From contig JARGFU010000012.1 in the NCBI GenBank assembly GCA_029210625.1, positions 62,001 to 126,000 of the forward strand: a stretch of 64,000 nt of DNA, given 5' to 3'. The notes under the pieces were generated by a model. That model ran no database searches and was not told where the DNA came from. It saw only the letters and a program-made list of their open reading frames with translations. Shown one piece after another: positions 54,436-63,472 of this stretch. The DNA is from Deltaproteobacteria bacterium (GTDB lineage Bacteria; Myxococcota; Myxococcia; SLRQ01). The position numbers and the translations under genes were made by a program. Position 1 is the first letter of the stretch. The number at the start of each line of letters is the position of its first letter.

Positions 54436-56520
54436 ATGGCCGCCCCTGTTTCATCCGCGGAGCTCGAGCTCGCCCCGCCGGCCGGGGACATGCCCCCCTG
54501 TCCGCAGTGCGGCCACGTCCACCTGAGCCCCACGAACTACTGCGGCGGCTGCGGCGCCGACCTCCGGGGGCTGGGCGGAGACACCGACACCCTGGTGGGC
54601 GCCTCCCTCGATGTCCTCATCGACGGCCGCTACAAGATCCAGGCGAAGCTCGGCGAGGGGGGGATGGGCTCGGTCTTCCGGGTCGAGCACGTCCGGATGG
54701 GCAAGGTCTGCGCCCTCAAGCTCCTGCGCCCCGAGCTGGTCGACGGCCCCCGGGGCAAGATGGTGCGGGACCGCTTCAAGCAGGAGGCGCGGATCGTCTC
54801 CCGGCTGGTCCACCACAACACCATCCAGGTCTTCGACTTCGGCCAGACCCGGGACGGCGCCCTCTACCTGGTGATGGAGTTCATCCGGGGCCGGCCCCTC
54901 TCCGACATCCTGCGGGAGGCCGGGCGCCTGCCCGAGCTGCGGGTGGCCAGCATCGGCGCCCAGGTCCTGCGCTCCCTGGCCGAGGCCCACGAGGCCGAGA
55001 TCATCCACCGGGACATCAAGCCGGCCAACGTGATGCTGGTCGATCTGCGGGATCGCAAGGACTTCGTGAAGGTCCTCGACTTCGGCATCGCCAAGCTCAC
55101 CGCCCGCGCGAAGGGCGACACCGGCGCCGGCGAGATCGTCGGCACCCCCTACTACCTCTCCCCCGAGCAGGCCCGGGGCGACCCCCTCGACGGCCGCAGC
55201 GACCTCTACTCCCTCGGGGCGATGCTCTTCGAGATGCTCACCGGGCAGGTGCCCTTCACCGCCGAGACCCCGCTGGGCGTGATGACGGCCCACATCACCC
55301 GGCCGGTGCCCAAGATCCGGGAGCACGAGGGAGGCCAGGGGGTGAGCGCCGAGATGGCGGCCATCCTCGAGAAGGCGATGGCCAAGCGCCCGGCCGACCG
55401 CTTCACCGACGCCGACGAGATGCGCGCGGCCCTCGAGGCGCTGGTGGGCCGGGGCCTGGGGACCTCCCAGGAGATCGTGGCCCTGCCGGTGGATCCCACC
55501 GAGAGCGGGTCGCACCTGGCCGCCCGGGCCGACTTCGAGCGCTTCGCCCGCCGCCTGGTCATCTCCCGCTTCCTCAAGGCGATGGCGCCGGCGGTGCTCC
55601 TCGCGGGCGGCCTCGGCGGCGCCTACGCCTGGTGGCAGCAGCCCGCGCCTCCCCTCAGCGTCGAGGCCGAGCCCAACGACGATCCCCGCACCGCCAACCT
55701 CCTCTCCCCCGAGCGGGTCTCGGATCTGCCCTCCCTCGCCGCCCGCCTGGCCTCCCGCCAGGAGGGCCTGCGCACCGTCGAGGGCCACCTGGGCAAGCGG
55801 ATCTCGAGGACCCAGGGGGACGCCGACTTCTACCGGCTCGAGCTGCCCGGCCCCGACCCCGCCACCCTCTTCGCGAGCATCGAAGGGCTGCCCAACATCG
55901 ATCTGGTGCTGGAGCTGCTGGGCGAGCGCCGGGACGCCCCCGGCAAGCTGGAGGTGATCGCCCGCGCCGATCGCAAGGGCACCCACCGCGGCGAGGCGCT
56001 CCCGGCCATCGAGATCACGCCGGGCACCTGGATGCTCCAGGTGCGCCAGGTGCTGGTGGGCGACGAGGACGGCAAGCTCCCCCTGCCGGTGGAGAACGTC
56101 TCGGACGACTACCAGCTGAAGGTCGCCCTGCTCCCCTCCGGCCTCACCCAGGAGCGCGAGCCCAACGATCGGCCCGAGGAGGCCAGCCCCCTGCCGGCCG
56201 GGAAGCCCGTGATGGCCATGACCGGCCTGGGCGGCTCGGAGGACTGGTGGCGGCTCGAGGCGATCCCCGAGGGCGCCGAGCTCACCCTCTCCGCCCCGGA
56301 GGAGGCCGACCTCGAGGTGGTGGTGCCCCCGGCCGAGGGCGCGAGCAAGAAGCAGCGCCGGCGCCCCCGGGCGCGACTCCAGGTGCGGGCCGGCAGCACC
56401 GGCACCCTGCAACTCCCCGCGAGCCCCGAGGCGCCGCTCTCCCTGCTGGTGCGCACCGAGCGCTGCGAGAGCGCCTCCGCGGCCTACGCCCTCGAGCTCA
56501 CCCTCCCCGGCCAACCCTGA
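54436..56520 (+). CDS. transmembrane Ser/Thr protein kinase with zinc ribbon and PPC-like sensor domains
   Basis: 694 residues. Zinc ribbon CPQC...CGGC at 22-39; kinase domain about 66-336 with G-loop LGEGGMGSVF, K95, HRD 191-193 and DFG 215-217, all catalytic residues present; TM helix 383-400; then two periplasmic beta-sandwich units resembling bacterial pre-peptidase C-terminal domains, each opening with an E-x-EPND motif (412-415 and about 565) and DADFYRLELP or SEDWWRLEA. ATG 54436 chosen; TTG 54427, six bases after a TAGACT hexamer, is an alternative. Possibly senses the envelope next to mreB. Confidence 0.9.
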   Translation: MAAPVSSAELELAPPAGDMPPCPQCGHVHLSPTNYCGGCGADLRGLGGDTDTLVGASLDVLIDGRYKIQAKLGEGGMGSVFRVEHVRMGKVCALKLLRPELVDGPRGKMVRDRFKQEARIVSRLVHHNTIQVFDFGQTRDGALYLVMEFIRGRPLSDILREAGRLPELRVASIGAQVLRSLAEAHEAEIIHRDIKPANVMLVDLRDRKDFVKVLDFGIAKLTARAKGDTGAGEIVGTPYYLSPEQARGDPLDGRSDLYSLGAMLFEMLTGQVPFTAETPLGVMTAHITRPVPKIREHEGGQGVSAEMAAILEKAMAKRPADRFTDADEMRAALEALVGRGLGTSQEIVALPVDPTESGSHLAARADFERFARRLVISRFLKAMAPAVLLAGGLGGAYAWWQQPAPPLSVEAEPNDDPRTANLLSPERVSDLPSLAARLASRQEGLRTVEGHLGKRISRTQGDADFYRLELPGPDPATLFASIEGLPNIDLVLELLGERRDAPGKLEVIARADRKGTHRGEALPAIEITPGTWMLQVRQVLVGDEDGKLPLPVENVSDDYQLKVALLPSGLTQEREPNDRPEEASPLPAGKPVMAMTGLGGSEDWWRLEAIPEGAELTLSAPEEADLEVVVPPAEGASKKQRRRPRARLQVRAGSTGTLQLPASPEAPLSLLVRTERCESASAAYALELTLPGQP

Positions 56521-56616
56521 GGCGAGCTCGAACGCGCGGGCCTCCGCTTCGGGCGGTGGGCGCCCGGCGTCGCCGCGGGGAGTGACCTCACCCCCCACCT
56601 GAGGCTATGTCGCCGG

Positions 56617-57885
56617 ATGGGGTTGGAGATGGGTAGGGACGGGGTGAGCAGCGGGCCGCGAGGGCTCTGGCCCACCGGCGCGCTCGCGCTGGGTCCCGAC
56701 CTCGACGGCGAGGCGCAGCGCAGCAACCTGCAGCGCCTGCAGCAGGTGACCCGGGCGCGCTGGATCGCCCTGGGGGGCTTCGTGCTCTACGTGGCCTGCC
56801 TCTACTTCGTCGCGCTGCGCGGGGACGGCTCCCTGCTCTCGCCCGAGCAGCTCCACGCCCCGGTCGCCTCCCTCTTCGTGGTCTTCACCTACAACCTCCT
56901 CTTCCAGCTCACCCACCGGCGCTGGGCGCAGGTCTGGCAGGCCAACCTCTGGCTGCTCCTGCTCGACACCCTGATCGTGACGGTCGTGGTGCACTACTCG
57001 GGCGGCATCCAGAGCCTCTTCTGGGTGCTCTACGTCCTGATCATCATGGAGACGGCGTTCCTCCTCGAGCGCCCCCGCGAGATCTGGACCGTGATGGGCT
57101 TCGTGCTGGTCCTCTACGGTGGACTCATCGGCGCGGAGCACTTCGGCGCCCTGCCCACCCTGCCCATGCCCTTCCTCCGGCCGGCCCTGCTGGAGAACCA
57201 CGACTTCCTGCTCGTCACCCTGGGCCTGGTGCTGGCCATCTGCTCGGCGGTCTGCGGGGTCTCGATCACCCTGGCCCGGATGATCCGGGACCGGGAGGCG
57301 GCCCTGCGCCAGATGGTCGTGCGGGACGAGCTGACGGGGCTCTACAACCGCCGGCACTTCTTCCAGTGCCTGCACGGTGAGCTCGCGCGCTGCGAGCGCT
57401 ACGGGGGCACCTTCTCCCTGCTGCTGGTCGACCTCGACGACTTCAAGCAGATCAACGACCGCCAGGGCCACCTGATCGGCGACGAGGTCCTGCGGGCCAC
57501 CGCCAAGATCCTCGGCGCGAGCCTCCGCCGCAGCGGGGGCGAGCGGGGCTACGACGTGGACATCGCCTGCCGCTACGGGGGCGAGGAGTTCGCGATCATC
57601 CTCCCGGAGACCGGCTGCCCCTCCCCGGCGGGCGGGGCCTTCCGGGTGGCCGAGCGGGTGCGAAATCGGCTCTCGGCGACGCTCATCTCCGGCCACCGGA
57701 TCACGGCGACCATCGGCCTCAGCACCTACCCCGAGCACGGCCGGACGCCCGACGCGCTGATCGCGGCCGCCGACGAGGCGCTCTACCGGGCCAAGGCCCA
57801 GGGCAAGAACCGGGTGCTGATCGCCTCTCCGTCCCGGCGCGAGCCGGCGGCGCCCGACGGCCTCGCCCGGCGCCGCCTGGCCTGA
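56617..57885 (+). CDS. membrane-bound GGDEF diguanylate cyclase
   Basis: 422 residues. Six predicted TM helices (about 48-235; ALGGFVLYVACLYFVAL onward), a short linker, and a GGDEF domain with DELTGLYNRRHFF and the active signature CRYGGEEFAII. The inhibitory RxxD site is absent: a tyrosine occupies the usual Arg position nine residues before GGEEF. Makes c-di-GMP, plausible input for the PilZ proteins upstream. ATG 56617 lacks a good ribosome site; ATG 56629 is possible. Confidence 0.9.
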   Translation: MGLEMGRDGVSSGPRGLWPTGALALGPDLDGEAQRSNLQRLQQVTRARWIALGGFVLYVACLYFVALRGDGSLLSPEQLHAPVASLFVVFTYNLLFQLTHRRWAQVWQANLWLLLLDTLIVTVVVHYSGGIQSLFWVLYVLIIMETAFLLERPREIWTVMGFVLVLYGGLIGAEHFGALPTLPMPFLRPALLENHDFLLVTLGLVLAICSAVCGVSITLARMIRDREAALRQMVVRDELTGLYNRRHFFQCLHGELARCERYGGTFSLLLVDLDDFKQINDRQGHLIGDEVLRATAKILGASLRRSGGERGYDVDIACRYGGEEFAIILPETGCPSPAGGAFRVAERVRNRLSATLISGHRITATIGLSTYPEHGRTPDALIAAADEALYRAKAQGKNRVLIASPSRREPAAPDGLARRRLA

Positions 57886-57935
57886 TCCCCAACCGCGCCC
57901 GTTCGGGCTGGCGTTGCCTGCCTGGAGTCGAGGGT

Positions 57936-59913
57936 TCAGCGTCGATCCGGCAGCCACCATGGAGCGGGTTTGGGCTCGAGGATCGGGGTCACCGATCCAT
58001 CCGGATCCAGCAGGAGTAGACCTCCTCCATGGTCCCTCTGCAGTAGGCGGGTGCCCAGGCTTCCGACCGGAAGCGCCGAGAACTCGGCTCGCGACCACCA
58101 GCTATTCCTCAGCTCCACATCGCGTGCCACCTCTGACCACTCCCCGGAGGCCAGGTCGACGAGGTGGGTTGTCTTCTCGTAGGTCTTGCCTGGACCGAAG
58201 CGCGTGAGACCGACCACCAGCTTGCCAGGCTCGAGCTCCCAGCCCAGCTCTCCCGTGAACGTCGCTCCCGGCACCCTGCCCGGCAGCGCCAGGGTCCGGG
58301 CGTCGCTCTCACCAGCGACATTCAAGGCAAGGGTCCCCGACTCGTCCCGCCGGAAGTAGACGAGTCGATCATCGTCGAGGAGCCGGAAGGCTCGAGCCGT
58401 GTCGATCGTGGCCCGGATCTCCAGGGTCTCGGGGTCGAGGAGCCAGGTCTTCTCGTCTCTCCAGCTCGCGAATCCGAGCAAAGGGTCAACGGGTCCCCCG
58501 CGGATCAAACCGCTGGGCGACGTCGTGGGTAGCTCCCGACGGGCAACGACTCGCAGCTTCCCTTCCGCTGGATCCAGCTCCTCGAGCACGAGGGTCACCT
58601 CGCGGGACTTCGCAGGCTGGACCTGGAGGATGCGCAGGCGCTCTCCGACGAAGGCCATCCTCGGCACCGAATCTCTCGACCTGCTGGCGTTGCGCGTCCT
58701 GGCAAGAAGCTCACCGGACTGGAGATCCCAGATCGCGACCTCACCCTACCCCAGGACCGCCAGTCGCCTTCCGCTGGCATCCAGGACCAGATCCAGACCC
58801 GAGAGGATCAGGCTGTCGCTCGAGGGCTCGGCCGTGGATTCCAGCCTCCGCGTTCGGACCCCCCGATCACCGAGCTCCGCGACGACGACCCGTGAGGGTC
58901 CCTCACCGGGTCGACCTGCGTACTCCAACCATGCCGCCGTGGTGCCGTCTCGCGAGAGCCGCGGCATCGACGCCGCGAAGTACGGAATCTCCCGGGAGAG
59001 GCCCGTCCTGGCCTGGACCAGGAAGACCGGATGGCGTCGCACACCACCCCGGGCGCTCCGACCAGCGACGGTCATCCACTCCCCCGTGGAAGCCGTGTCT
59101 GTGGCGTAGATCGTTACGAGGTCGTCAACGTCGGCCTTCACCGCCCAGCGGGTGAAGAGATCGGCCCCCACCCCGCAGGGAATCAACATCCCCCAGGTCG
59201 CCAGCGCCATCGCCCGGTAACCCCGGCGCAGATCCAGTCGACCGCGCCAGCTGGCGTTCTCCCGCACCGAGCAGCGCGACGACCAGGGCCACCGCGGCCA
59301 CGACCGCGAGCACCTGCAGCAGCCAAATCTCTCCGACATCGGTGAGCCGCCGCCAGATCATCGTCGCGATCAGCGCCAGGAGGGCCGCGCCCAGGAGGTC
59401 CAGCGCCATCCACCCGCTTCGCGCCCGCACCATCAGGCTGATCCAGTTGGCGAGGAGCAGGATCAGGAGCAGCCCGCCCATCACCGCGAGGTCGAGGCCC
59501 GGGGGGAAGGGGGTCCCGGCGAAGTCCGCGCCCTCGTAGACGCCGAGCGTCATCAGGATCCGGGTCGGCGCCAGGGTGATCGCGAAGGCCGCCGCTGCCA
59601 CGCCCCAGGACGTGATCACCTTCCCGAACCAGATCGCCCGGGTGGAGATGGGGCGAGAGAGCAGGAAGGCCAACCGGCCGTCGTCCACCTCCCGGGCCAC
59701 CGTCGAGCCGCCGAGGCCGATGGCCAGGCCCACGCCGAGGCTCAGCGCGAGCCCCTCCGCCAGCGGCAGGAGCAGCCATCCCCATCCGCCGGCCGGCCGG
59801 AGCGGGGGCACGAGAGAGAGCAGGATCGGGAAGACGCCGAAGACCACCGCCACCAGCAGATAGCGCCGGGCACCGAGCCACTCCCGGGAGGCGACCGCCA
59901 GCAGGGGCCTCAT
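57936..59913 (-). pseudogene. broken ABC-2 permease fused to a beta-propeller-like domain
   Basis: One former gene of about 660 codons, cut by two lesions. Residues encoded 59913-59260 give a permease with about six TM helices (LSRPISTRAIWFGKVITSWG). Near 59250-59270 the frame shifts by one; the continuation (SWRGRLDLRRGYRAMALATW) runs on in the new frame through another TM helix and repeats of the type SRDGTTAAWLEY. A TAG at 58746-58748 then interrupts AVLG-stop-GEVAIWDLQSGEL, after which the same frame continues to 57936. Both parts align as one propeller-like domain. ATG 59913 overlaps the ATPase stop. GC and codon bias are lower than in neighbours, consistent with decay. Confidence 0.8.
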
Positions 59914-60782
59914 GACGGCACCTCCTGCTCCCCACCACCGAGGGCGACGAAGATCTCCTCCAGGGAGAGCGCGGAGACCTCGCAGCCCTCCTGGCCCCAA
60001 CCCTCGGTGAAGTCGCTGACCACGGCCTCCTGCCCCCAGGGCCCCTCGCGCCGCTGAACGACCGTCAGCTCGCCGGCCGGCCCCTCGCCCTCCTGCCAGC
60101 GGAGCAGGCGGAAGCGCTCCTTCAAGCGCTCCAGCGGCTCGTCGAGGATCAGCCGTCCCTCCTTCAGGAAGGCCACCCGGTCGGCGAGGCCCTCGATGCC
60201 GGCGAGGTCGTGGGTGGTGATCAAGATCGTCCGCCCGCCACCGGCCAGCTCGTCCACCAGCTCCTCCAGGATCGAGCGCCGGGCGACGGCGTCCAGACCG
60301 AGAGTGGGATCATCCAGGATCAGCAACTCGGAGTCGGTGGCCAGCGCCAGGGAGAGGGCGACCTGCGCCTTCTGGCCCCTGGAGAGGCGGCGGAAGGGTC
60401 GGTGACGAGGGATCGCGAAGCGGGTCAGGCGCCGCTCCAGCGCAACCTGGTTCTAACGCGCGTGGATCGGGGAGACCACCCGCGCGATCTGATCGACGGT
60501 GAGCTCGGGCGGAGCGTCGGGGCTCTCCGGGACCACGCCCACCCGCGCCATCAGGGCCGCCCGACGGCGCCAGACCTCCTCCCCGAAGAGGGTGACCCGC
60601 CCTGCGTCGGGCCGGCGGTGGCCGAGCAGGCAGCGGATCAGCGAGGACTTGCCCGCCCCGTTACGGCCGAGGAGGGCGCAGACCGAACCCTCGGGCACCA
60701 CCAGTGAGACCTCGCTCACAGCAGTGCTGCGCCCGTAGCGCACCGTCAGCGCCTCGATCGCGATCGTCACCTCGCTACTCAT
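59910..60782 (-). pseudogene. broken ABC transporter ATPase (in-frame amber codon)
   Basis: About 290 codons. Walker A LLGRNGAGKSSL lies before, and signature LSRGQKAQVALSLAL plus Walker B LLILDDPTLGLD after, an in-frame TAG at 60453-60455 (SPIHAR-stop-NQVALERRLTRF). Relatives usually have Trp-Asp at that place, so TGG to TAG is the likely change. Elsewhere in the window TAG ends normal genes, so readthrough is not expected. Overlaps the regulator stop by 8 bp and the permease start by 4 bp, a typical GntR-ATPase-permease operon. Confidence 0.85.
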
Positions 60783-61185
60783 CGCCCTCCCCTTTCCGGT
60801 CCTGCTCCAGCTCGTCGAAGGCCCCGCGCAGGGCCTCGATGGCCTCGGTCCGCCCGGCGTCGAGGGTCCGGGCCAGGCTGGCGTAGCGGGCGGCTCCCTC
60901 CCGTAGGCGCTGCTCTCGCTCGCCCTCGTCCAGGATGGGGGCCGCCTCGGCCACGAAGGTGCCCTGCCCTCGCCGCACCTCCAGCACTCCCGCCTCGCAG
61001 AGGCGCTGGTAGGCCTTCGAGACCGTCGCCGGGTTGATCCGCAGCTCCCGGGCCAGCTCCCGCACCGAGGGAACGATCGTCCCCGGCTTCAGGGTCCGGC
61101 TGGCCACCAGGTTGCGCACGCCCTCCTCGATCTGCCGCCAGATCGGGACGGCATCGGCGGGATCGACGTGCAGCAGGTGGCGCAA
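60775..61185 (-). CDS. GntR-family regulator, YtrA subfamily
   Basis: 136 residues. Winged helix starts PIWRQIEEGVRNLV, recognition part VPSVRELARELRINPATVSKAYQ written across residues 36-60, and EVRRGQGTFV as the wing; a short helical tail for dimerisation follows. YtrA-type regulators sit in front of ABC operons and repress them. TTG 61185 has GGAGGAG six bases upstream; the alternative GTG 61233 would lie inside the operator. The gene is intact although its ABC targets are broken. Confidence 0.87.
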   Translation of the reverse strand: MRHLLHVDPADAVPIWRQIEEGVRNLVASRTLKPGTIVPSVRELARELRINPATVSKAYQRLCEAGVLEVRRGQGTFVAEAAPILDEGEREQRLREGAARYASLARTLDAGRTEAIEALRGAFDELEQDRKGEGDE

Positions 61186-61216
61186 GCGGGACTCCTCCCC
61201 GGGGTCGGCAGGTGCA

Positions 61217-61236
61217 TCAGTGTAGTAGTACACTGA
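61217..61236 (-). promoter_or_regulatory. palindromic operator of the GntR/YtrA-type regulator
   Basis: Perfect inverted repeat TCAGTGTA-N4-TACACTGA, 31 bp upstream of the TTG start at 61185. Size and GTGTA...TACAC core match operators known for YtrA-type regulators. It is still perfect while the regulated ABC genes carry three lesions. Confidence 0.7.
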
Positions 61237-61289
61237 CTCACTCCACCAAGGAGATCAAGTCCCTCGTTCGCGCCTGTCCCGGATGACGC

Positions 61290-61319
61290 CTTGACGTCAT
61301 AGCGTCAAGTAGCTACTTT
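61290..61319 (+). promoter_or_regulatory. toxin-antitoxin promoter with overlapping palindrome
   Basis: Inverted repeat CTTGACG-N6-CGTCAAG at 61290-61309 covers a -35 TTGACG (61291-61296). The -10 TACTTT is at 61314-61319 (17-bp spacer) and ends six bases before ATG 61326, so the mRNA would be leaderless. The palindrome is a natural binding site for the ribbon-helix-helix antitoxin. Confidence 0.6.
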
Positions 61320-61325
61320 GGAGCC

Positions 61326-61553
61326 ATGAGCGGGAAGCGCGCCACGGTCTATTTCGACGAGGCCCTCCACCGGGTCCTGCGGCTCAAGGCGGCGGAGACC
61401 GACCGATCCGTCTCCGACCTGGTGAACGAGGCGGTCCGAGCGAGCCTCGTCGAGGACGCCGAGGACCTCGAGGCCTTCGCCGATCGCGTCAGTGAGCCCG
61501 ACCTCTCCTTCGAGGAGGTCGTCAAGGGGCTGCACGCCAGTGGCAAGCTATGA
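61326..61553 (+). CDS. ribbon-helix-helix antitoxin
   Basis: 75 residues. N-terminal strand KRATVYFDEALHRVLRLKA and the helix SVSDLVNEAVRASL form an RHH DNA-binding dimer; the acidic tail (VEDAEDLEAFADRV) should wrap the toxin. Overlaps the toxin gene by 14 bp. Expected to repress its own promoter through the 61290 palindrome. Confidence 0.88.
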   Translation: MSGKRATVYFDEALHRVLRLKAAETDRSVSDLVNEAVRASLVEDAEDLEAFADRVSEPDLSFEEVVKGLHASGKL

Positions 61554-61800
61554 GCTGAAGATCAAGCCCTCGGCCGCCAAGGAGCTCGAGGGGATCGGCA
61601 GCAAGAAGGACCGGCAGCGCATCGTCGCCCGCATCAGCTCTCTCGCCGTCGACCCCCGCCCCCCCGGCTGCCAGAAGCTCTCGGGCTCGGAGAAGTACCG
61701 GGTGCGCCAGGGCGTCTACCGGATCCTCTACACCGTCGACGACGAGATCGTAACCGTCGTGGTCATTCGCATCGCCCACCGCCGCGACGTCTACCGATAG
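61540..61800 (+). CDS. RelE/ParE-family toxin
   Basis: 86 residues. Pattern YELKIKPSAAKELEGI, DRQRIVARISSLAVDPRP, KYRVRQGVYRILYTVDDE and IRIAHRRDVYR is that of RelE-type mRNA interferases, with the basic RxxYRxxY core and the C-terminal HRxDVYR. GTG 61540 overlaps the antitoxin frame; no ATG is available in frame nearby. Confidence 0.9.
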   Translation: MASYELKIKPSAAKELEGIGSKKDRQRIVARISSLAVDPRPPGCQKLSGSEKYRVRQGVYRILYTVDDEIVTVVVIRIAHRRDVYR

Positions 61801-61824
61801 CTTTTCCCGGGGAAGTGAGCGCCC

Positions 61825-61858
61825 GGCCGCGGCGCGCGCAGCGCCGCAGGGCGCGGCC
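61825..61858. terminator. GC-rich hairpin between convergent toxin and argG genes
   Basis: Stem GCGGCGC-GCGCA-GCGCCGC at 61829-61847, extended by GGCC arms at 61825-61828 and 61855-61858. It could stop transcription from both sides, although no T tract is present. The other convergent pairs in the window overlap or nearly touch, apart from the broken ABC gene with its 50-bp gap. Confidence 0.45.
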
Positions 61859-61903
61859 CCGTGAACCCCTGGCCCGAGCTGGGGGGTTCGGGGGGAGCGG
61901 ACG

Positions 61904-63133
<1,230 letters not shown>

Positions 63134-63472
63134 GGGCGGGGGTCTACCAGCCCCCCCCGCCGAAAATCCAGCCACCAATGAACCTTTCGGGCCCGCCGGG
63201 CGTCAACAAGGTGGGGCGCAGCTCGATCCGGAACCGGGAAAGGAATGGCCTCCCGCCCGGCGAAGCCCTCCGCGCCCACCCTCTACCCCCTGCAACGCTG
63301 ACACGATGACACGCCCCTGGCGCCAGACCGACACGCCGTCGCGGCCCCCGGGAGGCCTCCGGGGCCCCGCCCGAGGGGCCGCGGCCACCGGATTTCAGGC
63401 ACTTGGCCGGATCCGGGCCGGGAAATCAGGACTGGCACGCAATGTGGAAACGAACCCAACGTAGGGATGACC
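63134..63472. other. intergenic region between argG and the last gene
   Basis: 339 bp, divergent. It must hold promoters for both sides but no strong sigma70 pair is visible. A hairpin GGCCCC-N6-GGGGCC lies at 63363-63380. TGGCAC at 63433 is not followed by a proper -12 element. No small gene is supported here. Confidence 0.5.

Noticed and set aside
54451-56598. A 715-codon open frame opposite the Ser/Thr kinase
   Set aside because: Shadow frame of a gene with all kinase motifs.
58746-60455. UAG recoding (readthrough or amber decoding)
   Set aside because: TAG ends mreB, fcl, the toxin gene, uxs-adjacent GT2 and other normal genes in the window, and a frameshift accompanies the two amber codons.
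63433-63450. Sigma54 promoter starting TGGCACG
   Set aside because: The -12 element is GTGG, lacking the essential GC pair.
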